DNA from: Bacteroidales bacterium | Lineage (GTDB): Bacteria > Bacteroidota > Bacteroidia > Bacteroidales > VadinHA17 | Assembly (NCBI GenBank): GCA_003155705.1 | Contig: PMEC01000125.1 | Location: forward strand, 1-11,237 | DNA: 11,237 bases | Direction of reading: 5' to 3' | Shown: piece after piece, positions 1 through 7,736 of the stretch | Layout: every line of letters starts with the position of its first letter | Numbering within the stretch: the first letter of the stretch is position 1 | Program-made: the position numbers and the translations under genes | The notes under the pieces: generated by a model | Told to the model about the DNA's origin: nothing | Seen by the model: the letters and a program-made list of their open reading frames with translations, nothing else | The model's database searches: none

Positions 1-1042
1 ATTTCTCAAGTTTCAGAATATCATTGTAACTATAATAAGCAATACAGTTTCCTTCACCTCCGTCACGTCCCGCCCGTCCTGTCTCCTGGTAATATCCTTC
101 AAGGCTTTTGGGAATATCATAATGAATTACATATCTTACATCAGGCTTGTCAATGCCCATTCCGAAAGCTATTGTAGCAACAATAATATCAGCTTCCTCC
201 ATCAGAAATTTGTCCTGATTCAAAGTGCGTGTGGCGGAATCCATGCCTGCATGATATGGGAGAGCCTTTATATCGTTAACTTTAAGAGTTTCAGCAAGCT
301 CTTCGACTTTCTTGCGGCTTAAGCAATAGATTATACCCGATTTGCCGGCATTGTTCTTTATATATTTAATTATCTCTTTCGTGACATCCTGTTTGGATCT
401 TACTTCATAATAAAGATTTGGTCTGTTAAATGAAGACTTAAAGGCATCTGCCTCAAGTATCCCAAGGTTTTTTTGTATATCATGCTGGACTTTAGGTGTT
501 GCCGTGGCGGTTAGCGCTATAATGGGAGACCTTCCAATAGTATCTATGATCGGACGTATACGCCTGTATTCAGGTCTGAAATCATGTCCCCATTCTGAAA
601 TGCAATGTGCCTCATCAACAGCATAAAAAGAGATCTCAATATTCTTCAGAAATTCAATGTTATCTTCTTTTGTAAGAGATTCCGGAGCCACATAAAGCAA
701 TTTGGTCATCCCTTTTAAAACGTCATTTTTAACCCTGGCAATTTCGGTTTTGGTAAGGGAGGAATTTAAGAAATGGGCTACTTCGTCGCCGGTGCTGAAG
801 TTTCGCATCGCATCCACCTGATTTTTCATCAGGGCAATAAGCGGAGAAATAACAATTGCTGTCCCCCTTTTCATAACGGCGGGAAGCTGGTAACAAAGAG
901 ATTTCCCTCCGCCGGTTGGCATAAGAACAAACGTATCCCTTCCTGCCAGAACATTACGGATAATAGGTTCCTGGTTGCCTTTGAAAACATCAAAACCAAA
1001 GTACTTTTTCAGATAATCATGTATTGTAGAATCATCTAACAT
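1..1042 (-). CDS. recQ: ATP-dependent DNA helicase RecQ, N-terminal part (cut by window edge)
   Basis: RecQ is a superfamily 2 helicase that unwinds DNA 3' to 5' in recombination and fork repair. Reading the minus strand from ATG at 1042-1040 gives 347 open codons up to the window edge. The helicase core is clear: Walker A PTGGGKS at residues 42-48, the DEAH box at 143-146 followed by CISEWGHDFRPEY (the aromatic-rich loop typical of RecQ), TATATP (motif III), the SFNRPNLYYEV stretch, and in the second RecA lobe YHAGM, AFGMGIDKPDVR and motif VI with QETGRAGRDG. The zinc-binding, RQC and HRDC regions would lie to the left of position 1 and cannot be judged. The start is supported by a purine-rich GGGAGGGG (1049-1056) 6 nt upstream, one of the few Shine-Dalgarno-like sites here. 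No frameshift is seen. It is divergent from tatC. Confidence 0.96.
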   Translation of the reverse strand, partial: MLDDSTIHDYLKKYFGFDVFKGNQEPIIRNVLAGRDTFVLMPTGGGKSLCYQLPAVMKRGTAIVISPLIALMKNQVDAMRNFSTGDEVAHFLNSSLTKTEIARVKNDVLKGMTKLLYVAPESLTKEDNIEFLKNIEISFYAVDEAHCISEWGHDFRPEYRRIRPIIDTIGRSPIIALTATATPKVQHDIQKNLGILEADAFKSSFNRPNLYYEVRSKQDVTKEIIKYIKNNAGKSGIIYCLSRKKVEELAETLKVNDIKALPYHAGMDSATRTLNQDKFLMEEADIIVATIAFGMGIDKPDVRYVIHYDIPKSLEGYYQETGRAGRDGGEGNCIAYYSYNDILKLEK

Positions 1043-1319
1043 TTTTATCCCCTCCCTGCGAAATGAAGAATCTATGACCGGAGAAAATTCAGAGTAAAAA
1101 CCTGATTATAAATTTTCTGTCCTATCAATAGCTTATATCAAATTTAAATAAATTTAAGATCAAAATCAATTTTCAACTATTTTTTTTTGTTAATACTCAT
1201 ATTGTTAAATTAATGATATGCAATGAAATAAATAACGCAGTTTGAATACTATTGTTTTGCAGAATAAGATTTATCATCTTTACAGGCTGTAATTTTTAAT
1301 TCAAATACATTTATTAATA
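1043..1319. other. Divergent intergenic region between recQ and tatC
   Basis: This 277-nt gap separates the divergent starts of recQ and tatC. It is strongly A+T-rich, with a run of nine T (1180-1188) and repeated AAATTTAAAT-like tracts near 1139-1160. A recQ promoter can be proposed on the minus strand. I could not find a convincing TTTG/TAnnTTTG pair for tatC, although one must lie here unless tatC uses a different sigma factor. No small ORF, tRNA or strong hairpin was seen. Confidence 0.6.
1139..1169 (-). promoter_or_regulatory. Putative recQ promoter (Bacteroidota type)
   Basis: On the minus strand the sequence TAAATTTG (1146-1139) fits the Bacteroidota -7 consensus TAnnTTTG exactly. A TTG (1169-1167) lies 20 nt upstream of it, in place of the -33 TTTG. 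Transcription would start near 1132 and give a leader of about 90 nt before recQ. The surroundings are very A+T-rich, so a chance match is possible. Confidence 0.45.
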
Positions 1320-2219
1320 ATGGCGTTCAGGAGAAAAAAAGGTGGAAATAACGGGGACAAAGAGATGTCGTTTCTTGAACATTTAGAGGAGCTTCGGTGG
1401 CATATCATAAGATCTATTCTTGCTATTGTGGTAATGTTCGTCGTGGCGTTTTTCCTGAAAAACTTCATATTTAATAATATAATATTTGCTCCGAGAAATC
1501 CGGGTTTCTTTACTAATCGTATTCTCTGTAATTTGGGTGGCTTTCTTAATGATCATTATAATACTCAGAGATTTACAGCCTTGTGTATCAATTCTAAGCC
1601 ATTCAACCTCATAAATATACAGATGTCGGGTCAGCTAACGACACATTTTGCTATGGCAATAGTTGTAGGCATAATTCTGGCATTCCCCATTATTATCTGG
1701 GAGTTCTGGAAATTTTTCAAGCCGGCCCTTCGTGAAAACGAAAGAAAAAACATCAGAGGAGCCGTATTGGCAACCTCATTACTTTTCTTTACTGGTGTAG
1801 TTTTCGGATATTATATGATTTTCCCGTTTTCCCTCCACTTTCTTGGAACATACGATATCAGTGATCAGATTGTGAATCAGATTAATATAAGATCCTATAT
1901 AGGAACATTGACTTCAATAGTACTAGCCAGCGGATTCATATTTGAACTTCCTATTGTTGCCTTTTTTCTTACCAAGATCGGAATTATAACGCCTTCTTTC
2001 ATGATAGAATACAGGCGATATGCTATTGTCATCATCTTCATAATTGCTGCCATTATAACTCCCCCCGATGTATTTTCTCAGACGCTGGTCGCCGTTCCTC
2101 TGCTGGGTCTTTATGAAATAAGTATTTTAATATCAAAGATTGTGATGAAGAAAAAAGCAAAAATGCACGATGATTTTATGAATGATAATAATGAACCTCA
2201 GGTAGAAACTGCCACATAA
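1320..2219 (+). CDS. tatC: Sec-independent (twin-arginine) protein translocase subunit TatC
   Basis: TatC is the inner-membrane receptor of the Tat pathway, which exports folded proteins carrying twin-arginine signals. The 299-residue product has the cytoplasmic N-terminal motif SFLEHLEELRWH (17-28), which holds the conserved acidic/ELR signal-recognition residues. Six hydrophobic segments can be drawn, at roughly 28-50, 112-133, 148-170, 195-217, 232-248 and 252-272. The FKPALRENERK motif (133-143) contains E141, the counterpart of E. coli E103, which binds the twin arginines. The first periplasmic loop (about 51-108) is long compared with E. coli and has two cysteines (C70, C89). The C-terminal tail is charged and cytoplasmic. 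No tatA/B lies next to it in the window. The start has no Shine-Dalgarno site but is the first ATG in frame and leaves the N-terminal motif intact. lptB follows after 9 nt. Confidence 0.96.
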   Translation: MAFRRKKGGNNGDKEMSFLEHLEELRWHIIRSILAIVVMFVVAFFLKNFIFNNIIFAPRNPGFFTNRILCNLGGFLNDHYNTQRFTALCINSKPFNLINIQMSGQLTTHFAMAIVVGIILAFPIIIWEFWKFFKPALRENERKNIRGAVLATSLLFFTGVVFGYYMIFPFSLHFLGTYDISDQIVNQINIRSYIGTLTSIVLASGFIFELPIVAFFLTKIGIITPSFMIEYRRYAIVIIFIIAAIITPPDVFSQTLVAVPLLGLYEISILISKIVMKKKAKMHDDFMNDNNEPQVETAT

Positions 2220-2228
2220 TAATAAACC

Positions 2229-2954
2229 ATGAAACTCTATACCGATAATCTGATAAAAAGGTACCATAGCAGAACTGTGGTGGATAAGGTTTCTATTGAA
2301 GTGGAACAGGGAGAAATAGTGGGACTTCTTGGTCCGAACGGGGCAGGAAAGACAACTTCATTTTATATGATTGTCGGCCTGATAAAACCAAATGCCGGTA
2401 CTATACATCTTGATAATGAGGATATAACATCCCTTCCGGTGTACAAAAGAGCACGGAAAGGTATTGGATATCTTGCACAGGAAGCATCTGTATTCCGGAA
2501 TCTGTCTGTGGAAGATAATATTAGGGCAGTGCTTGAGATGTCCGGATTTCCTGTTGAAGAGCAAAAAGAAAGACTGGAGACTCTCCTGGTTGAGTTCGGT
2601 CTGAGTAAAATCAGGAAAAGTATGGGTATCCAGTTATCCGGAGGAGAAAGAAGACGCACCGAAATTGCACGTGCACTGGCACTTAAGCCGAGATTTATCC
2701 TTCTTGATGAGCCTTTTGCCGGAGTTGATCCTATTGCTGTTGAAGATATACAGAGCATTGTCTCCCACCTGAGGAGTAAAAACATTGGGATTCTGATCAC
2801 AGATCATAACGTTCACGAGACTCTTTCGATCACCGACCGTGCCTATCTGCTTTTCGAAGGAAGGATACTGATGGCAGGCACCTCTTCCCAACTTGCTGAA
2901 GATGAACATGTAAGAAAAGTCTATCTTGGGAAAAACTTTGAACTTCGCCGATAA
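2229..2954 (+). CDS. lptB: LPS export ABC transporter ATP-binding protein LptB
   Basis: LptB is the cytoplasmic ATPase of the LptB2FGC machine, which pulls lipopolysaccharide out of the inner membrane and drives it along the Lpt bridge to the outer membrane. All ABC motifs are present in the 241-residue protein: Walker A GPNGAGKT (35-42), Q-loop Q84, signature LSGGE (136-140), Walker B ending LLDEP with E161 as catalytic base, D-loop, and switch histidine H193 in ITDHNVHET. The [16 protein letters not shown] stretch and the YLGKNF end are characteristic of LptB rather than of amino-acid transporter ATPases. Length matches the family. It lies 9 nt after tatC and probably shares its transcript. 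No obvious terminator is seen before the tRNA promoter at 2964. Confidence 0.96.
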   Translation: MKLYTDNLIKRYHSRTVVDKVSIEVEQGEIVGLLGPNGAGKTTSFYMIVGLIKPNAGTIHLDNEDITSLPVYKRARKGIGYLAQEASVFRNLSVEDNIRAVLEMSGFPVEEQKERLETLLVEFGLSKIRKSMGIQLSGGERRRTEIARALALKPRFILLDEPFAGVDPIAVEDIQSIVSHLRSKNIGILITDHNVHETLSITDRAYLLFEGRILMAGTSSQLAEDEHVRKVYLGKNFELRR

Positions 2955-2963
2955 TATCTGCTG

Positions 2964-2994
2964 TTTGTTTTAACGATAATTTTCTATACTTTTG
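2964..2994 (+). promoter_or_regulatory. Promoter for tRNA-Leu and probably tig
   Basis: TTTG (2964-2967), 19 nt, then TACTTTTG (2987-2994) match the Bacteroidota -33/-7 consensus TTTG and TAnnTTTG with normal spacing. The predicted start near 3001 lies just before the tRNA 5' end at 3008. There is no second promoter-like sequence in the 21 nt between the tRNA and tig, so this promoter probably serves both. Confidence 0.72.
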
Positions 2995-3007
2995 CGGGGA
3001 TTTTTTT

Positions 3008-3090
3008 GCGGATGTGTCGTAATTGGTAGCCGAGCAAGACTTAGGATCTTGTGTCTTCGTGACGTGGGGGTTCGAGTCCCTTCATCCGCA
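3008..3090 (+). tRNA. tRNA-Leu (anticodon UAG)
   Basis: The 83 nt fold as a class II tRNA. The acceptor stem is GCGGATG with CATCCGC, and the discriminator is A3090. The D-loop has the GG pair. The anticodon stem is CAAGA/TCTTG around the loop CTTAGGA, giving anticodon UAG, which reads CUA and other CUN leucine codons, with G at position 37. The 14-nt variable arm (GTC/GAC stem) is typical of leucine. The T-loop TTCGAGT sits on a five-pair stem with two G-U pairs. CCA is not encoded (CAA follows), so it must be added after processing. tig starts only 21 nt downstream. Confidence 0.97.
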
Positions 3091-3111
3091 CAATATTAAC
3101 ACTTTTAATAA

Positions 3112-4461
3112 ATGAATATAGTTAAGGAAAACATTGATGATCTGAACGCACTCCTTAAGGTTGAGATCAAAAAGGTTGATTATGAAGAGAATGTTGAGAA
3201 AGTTCTGAAAGACTACCGCAAGAAAGCAAATATCAAAGGATTTCGCCCCGGAATGGTACCTATAGGTCTTGTTAAAAAAATGTATGGCAAAGCCGTTCAG
3301 CTCGACGAAATCAATAAGCTTATCTCTGAAAGCATTCATAAATATTTACACGACGAAAAGGTTGAGATCCTCGGAGATCCTCTTCCAAAGGATAATGATC
3401 AGGAGATTATAAATTTTGACACCAAGGAAGATTTTACTTTCACCTTTGAACTTGGTCTTGCACCACAGTTTGAAATAAAACTCAGTAAAAAGAACAAGGT
3501 AAATAATTATCAGATCGATGTAGATGAAAAGATGAAAAACGACTATATAAGTAATTATACCCGCCGTTTTGGTCAATTCAAAAGCTCTGAAAAATCAGAT
3601 GAAAAAGATATGCTGAAAGGCAATATTATCCAGCTTGGTGAAAAGAATAGTATACCTGAAGATGGATTAAAAGCTGAAAACACCACCATTTCAATCGATA
3701 TAATGAAGGATGAAAAGATCAAAAAACATTTCATAGGTAAGAAAATAAATGATGAAATTGATTTTGATCTGAGAAAGGCATTACCGAATGATTTTGAAAT
3801 TGCCGGGATCCTGAATAAGAAAAAAGAAGAGGTTGCAGATGTAAAAGGGAAATTCAGATTTACAATAAAAGAGATCAACAGATTTGAGCCTGCTGTAATC
3901 GGGCAGGATCTTTTTAATAAAGTTTACGGGGAGGGTGTGGTGAACTCTGAGGATGAATTCATGAAACGAGTTGAAGAAGAGATTGTTAATAATCTGAAAA
4001 GGGAAAGTGACTATAAAGTAATGCTGGATATTAAAAAACTTGCACTTGAGAAAACTGATTTTTCACTTCCAGAAGATTTCCTGAAAAAATGGCTGCTGAA
4101 GGTAAATGAGAAAACAACTGCAGAACAGATAGAAAAAGAATTTGACAGCTTCAGAAGCGATCTTAAATGGCAATTGATCAGAAATAAGGTTGCCAAAGAA
4201 AATGAAATAAAAATTTCAGATGAGGAGTTGCTGAAAGAAGCAGAGAATATAACCAGGTACCAGTTCCAGCAATATGGTCTCTACTACGCAACAGATGAGC
4301 AAATCGGCAATTATGCAAAGGAGATGTTAAAACGCGAAGATGAAGCAAAAAGAATTGCAGAAAAGATCCTCGAGGAGAAAGCTATCGAAAAACTTAAAGA
4401 GGTTGTAAAGCTTGAGGACAAAAAGATTACTGCCGATGAATTCAATAAGCTTTTTGAATAG
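3112..4461 (+). CDS. tig: Trigger factor (ribosome-associated chaperone)
   Basis: Trigger factor docks at the ribosome exit tunnel and shields nascent chains. The 449-residue protein has the N-terminal ribosome-binding domain with the signature GFRPGMVP (43-50), where the canonical FRK reads FRP. The middle region (about 165-255), where the FKBP-type prolyl isomerase should be, lacks the recognisable FTG and GxMIPGFE active-site sequences, so it looks shortened or degenerate and isomerase activity is doubtful. The C-terminal half (about 260-449) is rich in Lys and Glu and predicted helical, as expected for the chaperone arms. It has no Shine-Dalgarno site; the start is supported by the conserved N-terminus. 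It lies directly after tRNA-Leu and before clpP/clpX, a placement next to the ClpXP protease that is common in bacteria. Confidence 0.94.
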   Translation: MNIVKENIDDLNALLKVEIKKVDYEENVEKVLKDYRKKANIKGFRPGMVPIGLVKKMYGKAVQLDEINKLISESIHKYLHDEKVEILGDPLPKDNDQEIINFDTKEDFTFTFELGLAPQFEIKLSKKNKVNNYQIDVDEKMKNDYISNYTRRFGQFKSSEKSDEKDMLKGNIIQLGEKNSIPEDGLKAENTTISIDIMKDEKIKKHFIGKKINDEIDFDLRKALPNDFEIAGILNKKKEEVADVKGKFRFTIKEINRFEPAVIGQDLFNKVYGEGVVNSEDEFMKRVEEEIVNNLKRESDYKVMLDIKKLALEKTDFSLPEDFLKKWLLKVNEKTTAEQIEKEFDSFRSDLKWQLIRNKVAKENEIKISDEELLKEAENITRYQFQQYGLYYATDEQIGNYAKEMLKREDEAKRIAEKILEEKAIEKLKEVVKLEDKKITADEFNKLFE

Positions 4462-4494
4462 TAATCAATGCTTTGCGATGATTACTTATATTTT
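4461..4494 (+). terminator. Possible intrinsic terminator of tig
   Basis: GTAATCA (4461-4467) and TGATTAC (4479-4485) are perfect inverted copies. The stem continues, after an A-A mismatch, with three pairs (one G-U) closing a TTT loop. A T-rich tract follows (4486-4494). The hairpin begins at the last base of the tig stop codon. The stem is A+T-rich and the T tract is interrupted, so it may be a weak or partial terminator. Confidence 0.5.
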
Positions 4495-4505
4495 CCTTAT
4501 CTTTG
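4472..4505 (+). promoter_or_regulatory. Promoter of clpP-clpX
   Basis: TTTG (4472-4475) and TATCTTTG (4498-4505) fit the Bacteroidota -33 and -7 elements, separated by 22 nt, slightly more than usual. The -7 element is a perfect TAnnTTTG. The start would fall near 4512, leaving a leader of about 17 nt before the clpP ATG at 4529. The -33 element lies inside the tig hairpin. Confidence 0.65.
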
Positions 4506-4528
4506 TTTTTTAATTAAAGACTAATAAA

Positions 4529-5212
4529 ATGAACAACTTTGATGATTTCAGAAAATTTGCAAAAAGCAATATGAATATCAGCAGTCTTAAGCTGCACAGA
4601 TATACCTCAATATACAGCAATTACATCTCTCCCACCATCATTGAAGAGAGACAACTGAATATTGCTTCCATGGATGTTTTCTCCCGCCTTATGATGGACA
4701 GGATAATCTTCCTGGGTCTTCCAATTGATGATTATGTTGCTAATATAATCCAGGCTCAGCTGCTTTATCTTGATTCAACTGACCCCGGAAAAGATATCCA
4801 GGTATACTTTAATACTCCCGGAGGATCTGTTTATGCCGGTCTTGGAATCTACGATACTATGCAGTATATTTCTGCAGATATTGCTACAATTTGTACGGGA
4901 ATGGCTGCTTCAATGGGTGCCATCCTTCTCATTGCCGGGAAAAAGGGGAAAAGATCCGCTCTTAAACACTCCCGGATTATGATTCACCAGCCGATGGGCG
5001 GCGCTGAAGGACATGCATCGGATATTGAAATAACAGCCAGAGAGATAATGAAGCTCAAAAAAGAACTCTATGAGATTATTGCCCTTCACTCGGGAAATTC
5101 AATTGAAAAAGTGGAAAAAGATGCAGATCGCGACTATTGGATGACGTCCGTTGAGGCAAAAGAATATGGTATGATTGATGAGATTCTTCAAAAAACAACA
5201 GATCATAAATAG
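4529..5212 (+). CDS. clpP: ATP-dependent Clp protease proteolytic subunit ClpP
   Basis: ClpP forms the double-heptameric serine protease chamber that degrades substrates unfolded by ClpX. The catalytic triad is S128 in GMAASMGA, H153 in MIHQP and D202 in DRDYWM; the spacings of 25 and 49 residues equal those of E. coli S97/H122/D171. The [10 protein letters not shown] stretch (95-104), which forms the oxyanion region, and the C-terminal [11 protein letters not shown] are conserved. The 227-residue length includes about 30 extra N-terminal residues before the conserved body, probably a processed propeptide plus the axial loop. There is no Shine-Dalgarno site. clpX starts 2 nt after the stop codon, so the two are translationally close or coupled. 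Confidence 0.97.
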   Translation: MNNFDDFRKFAKSNMNISSLKLHRYTSIYSNYISPTIIEERQLNIASMDVFSRLMMDRIIFLGLPIDDYVANIIQAQLLYLDSTDPGKDIQVYFNTPGGSVYAGLGIYDTMQYISADIATICTGMAASMGAILLIAGKKGKRSALKHSRIMIHQPMGGAEGHASDIEITAREIMKLKKELYEIIALHSGNSIEKVEKDADRDYWMTSVEAKEYGMIDEILQKTTDHK

Positions 5213-5214
5213 AA

Positions 5215-6429
5215 ATGGATAAATGCTCTTTTTGCGGCAGGACCAAGAAAGAAGCAAACATGCTTGTTGCAGGTCTCGAAGGACATATCTGTGATCATTG
5301 TATTGAACAGGCTCACAATATTGTTACCGAGGAACTTGGCAGCAAATCAAATACTTTGTTCGAAACTGTTAATCTTCTGAAACCGGCAGAAATAAAAGCC
5401 TTCCTGGACCAATATGTCATCGGTCAGGATATGGCAAAGAAAATTATCTCGGTTGCTGTTTATAACCACTACAAAAGACTGATGCAGAAACCTGATAAGG
5501 AAGATATTGAGATTGAAAAATCAAATATCATTCTTGTAGGTGAGACCGGCACGGGTAAAACTCTGTTAGCCAGGACAGTAGCAAAAATGCTTCATGTTCC
5601 ATTTACAATTGTTGATGCAACTGTTCTGACTGAAGCTGGTTATGTTGGCGAGGATATTGAGAGTCTTTTGACCAGACTGTTGCAGAATGCTGATTACGAT
5701 GTCAGGGCTGCTGAAAGAGGAATAGTGTTTATTGATGAGATTGATAAGATCGCAAGAAAAGGGGATAACCCCTCAATAACCCGCGATGTTTCAGGAGAGG
5801 GCGTTCAGCAGGGATTATTAAAGCTGCTTGAAGGGTCAATTGTGAATGTTCCTCCGCAAGGTGGGAGAAAGCATCCTGAACAAAAGATGATACCGGTTGA
5901 CACAAAAAACATTCTTTTTATCTGTGGAGGAGCCTTTGAAGGAATTGAAAAGAAAATTGCACAAAGGCTTAACACACAAATTGTTGGATACGGTGCTTCC
6001 AGAAACAGGGAGAGAATCGACAAGGATAATCTTCTTCAGTATATTGCACCCCAGGATCTCAGGGCCTATGGACTTATTCCGGAAATTATCGGCAGGCTGC
6101 CCGTACTCACTCATCTGAATCCACTCGACAGGCAGGCGCTCAGGGCTATCCTGACAGAACCGAAGAATGCAATCGTAAAACAATATATTAAACTCTTTAA
6201 GATGGATAATATCGATCTTACTTTCACCGAAGAGGTGATGGAATATATTGTTGATAAAGCAATTGAGTTCAAACTCGGAGCCAGGGGGTTAAGGTCCATC
6301 TGTGAAGCTATAATGCTGGATGCAATGTTCGAAATGCCTTCGATTGAGGCAGATGAGCTTTCAGTAACAACCGATTATGCCCGCCTTAAACTGGAGAGGA
6401 TAGATTTTAAAGTTCTGAAAGCATCATAA
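5215..6429 (+). CDS. clpX: ATP-dependent Clp protease ATP-binding subunit ClpX
   Basis: ClpX is the hexameric AAA+ unfoldase that feeds tagged proteins to ClpP. The 404-residue protein begins with the C4 zinc-binding domain (C4, C7, C26, C29). The AAA+ core has Walker A GETGTGKT (109-116), pore loop GYVGED (142-147), Walker B ending FIDEID (172-177) and sensor 2 GARGLR (355-360, with R357). The region that contains the ClpP-docking IGF tripeptide in E. coli reads VGYGA here (257-261), a conservative change. It is slightly shorter than the E. coli protein (424), mostly at the ends. It follows clpP after 2 nt and ends only 2 nt from the convergent folA stop codon. Confidence 0.97.
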   Translation: MDKCSFCGRTKKEANMLVAGLEGHICDHCIEQAHNIVTEELGSKSNTLFETVNLLKPAEIKAFLDQYVIGQDMAKKIISVAVYNHYKRLMQKPDKEDIEIEKSNIILVGETGTGKTLLARTVAKMLHVPFTIVDATVLTEAGYVGEDIESLLTRLLQNADYDVRAAERGIVFIDEIDKIARKGDNPSITRDVSGEGVQQGLLKLLEGSIVNVPPQGGRKHPEQKMIPVDTKNILFICGGAFEGIEKKIAQRLNTQIVGYGASRNRERIDKDNLLQYIAPQDLRAYGLIPEIIGRLPVLTHLNPLDRQALRAILTEPKNAIVKQYIKLFKMDNIDLTFTEEVMEYIVDKAIEFKLGARGLRSICEAIMLDAMFEMPSIEADELSVTTDYARLKLERIDFKVLKAS

Positions 6430-6431
6430 AG

Positions 6432-6923
6432 TTATTCTCTTTTTCGTCCGTAGATAATATAGGTATAAGGAATGTGGGTATCATCATCCTGCGTATATTC
6501 CTCTTTATCAACAGGTTTCCATATTTCAGGATCAATAACGGGGAAGTAAATGTCCGCAGGTGCTTTTTTATGAATATGAGTTATTATTAGCCTGTCGGCA
6601 ATGGGCATAAACTGCCTGTAGATGCTTCCGCCTCCAATAATAAATATTTCATCATTTTCTTCACACTTATTTAATGCATCTTCTATTGAATATGCCGTAA
6701 TACCTTCTTCGAATCTGTCGAGTGGATTATCTGTTATAATTATGTTTTTTCTTCCGGATAGTGGTTTTTTTGGTAACGACTCCCATGTTTTTTTCCCCAT
6801 AATTACAGTATGCCCAAGGGTCAACTTCCTGAATCTCTTCAGATCTTCAGGCAGATGCCATAATAATTCATTTTTATAACCAATTCCGTTATCTTCTGCA
6901 ATTGCTACTATGATTGAGATCAT
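6432..6923 (-). CDS. folA: Dihydrofolate reductase
   Basis: DHFR reduces dihydrofolate to tetrahydrofolate with NADPH and is the target of trimethoprim. The 163-residue chain is full length for a chromosomal enzyme. It has the N-terminal IVAIAEDNGIGYKNELLWHLPEDL, with W22 and the substrate-protonating acid D27 at the E. coli positions, the cofactor segment VIMGKKTWESLP, the GRKNIIIT strand, and the glycine turn IIGGGSIYRQF. It lies 11 nt downstream of thyA, a metabolic pairing because ThyA produces the dihydrofolate that this enzyme recycles. No Shine-Dalgarno site is visible. Its stop codon is 2 nt from that of clpX on the other strand. Confidence 0.97.
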   Translation of the reverse strand: MISIIVAIAEDNGIGYKNELLWHLPEDLKRFRKLTLGHTVIMGKKTWESLPKKPLSGRKNIIITDNPLDRFEEGITAYSIEDALNKCEENDEIFIIGGGSIYRQFMPIADRLIITHIHKKAPADIYFPVIDPEIWKPVDKEEYTQDDDTHIPYTYIIYGRKRE

Positions 6924-6934
6924 GGCTTAAAATG

Positions 6935-7729
6935 TTAAACTGAAATTTTCCCTTTAATACCGGGGTGAGTAGTATAATTTATAAGGGAGAAATGATCATA
7001 CCTGAATTTAAGGATATCATCTACTGAAGGATCAATGACCATTTCAGGCAAAGGAAATGGTTCTCTGGCAAGCTGTATTTTAACCTGATCTATATGGTTC
7101 AGATAAATATGTGCATCTCCAAAAGTATGAATAAATTCTCCCGGTTTTAGTCCCGTGATTTGTGCCACCATCATTGTCAACAATGAATAGGAAGCTATGT
7201 TAAAGGGTACTCCCAGAAAAATGTCAGCACTTCTCTGATAAAGCTGGCAGGATAATTTTCCCCCGGCCACATAAAACTGAAATAGTATATGACAGGGAGG
7301 CAAGGCCATTTTATCAATCTCTCCCACGTTCCATGCATTCACAAGATGTCGCCGCGATTCAGGTGAAGTTTTGATATTGCTGATTACGTTCGAAAGCTGA
7401 TCAATTTTTCTCCCGTCGGCAGTCGGCCACGAGCGCCACTGATAGCCATATACCGGACCAAGATTTCCTTCCTGATCAGCCCATTCATTCCAGATCTTTA
7501 CACCATTATCCTTCAGGTATTTTATATTGGTATCACCACTAATGAACCATATTAGTTCGTGAATTATTGATTTCAGGTGAAGTTTCTTGGTCGTCATTAA
7601 AGGAAATCCATCTTCCAGATTAAATCTCATCTGGTACCCGAATACACTGATTGTGCCTGTTCCGGTCCTGTCCTGCTTTTCAACCCCGTTTTTCAAAACA
7701 TGATCAAGAAGATCAAGATATTGCTTCAT
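6935..7729 (-). CDS. thyA: Thymidylate synthase
   Basis: ThyA methylates dUMP to dTMP using methylene-tetrahydrofolate and leaves dihydrofolate. The 264 residues equal the E. coli length and residue numbers line up: R21 in QDRTGTGT, the [10 protein letters not shown] phosphate-binding segment with R126 and R127, the nucleophile C146 in [13 protein letters not shown], and the [17 protein letters not shown] dUMP-binding segment. The C-terminus ends KGKISV, close to the usual hydrophobic closing end. It starts 7 nt after the stop codon of the GH97 gene and is followed by folA after 11 nt, so the three are probably cotranscribed. Confidence 0.98.
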   Translation of the reverse strand: MKQYLDLLDHVLKNGVEKQDRTGTGTISVFGYQMRFNLEDGFPLMTTKKLHLKSIIHELIWFISGDTNIKYLKDNGVKIWNEWADQEGNLGPVYGYQWRSWPTADGRKIDQLSNVISNIKTSPESRRHLVNAWNVGEIDKMALPPCHILFQFYVAGGKLSCQLYQRSADIFLGVPFNIASYSLLTMMVAQITGLKPGEFIHTFGDAHIYLNHIDQVKIQLAREPFPLPEMVIDPSVDDILKFRYDHFSLINYTTHPGIKGKISV

Positions 7730-7736
7730 CTTTATC

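Noticed and set aside
122..1039. Two plus-strand open frames (122-322 and 773-1039) within the recQ region
   Set aside because: The minus strand encodes an uninterrupted RecQ core with all helicase motifs; the plus frames have no family features.
1241..1290. Candidate tatC promoter (TTTG at 1241 or 1256 with a TATCATCTTTAC sequence)
   Set aside because: The spacings of the TTTG copies to the proposed -7 element are wrong (about 12 or 27 nt) and the -7 match is poor.
2363..2800. Open frame of 145 codons on the minus strand inside lptB
   Set aside because: It lies fully antisense to a gene with every ABC motif intact, shows no recognisable domain, and is serine/arginine-rich as expected from a shadow frame.
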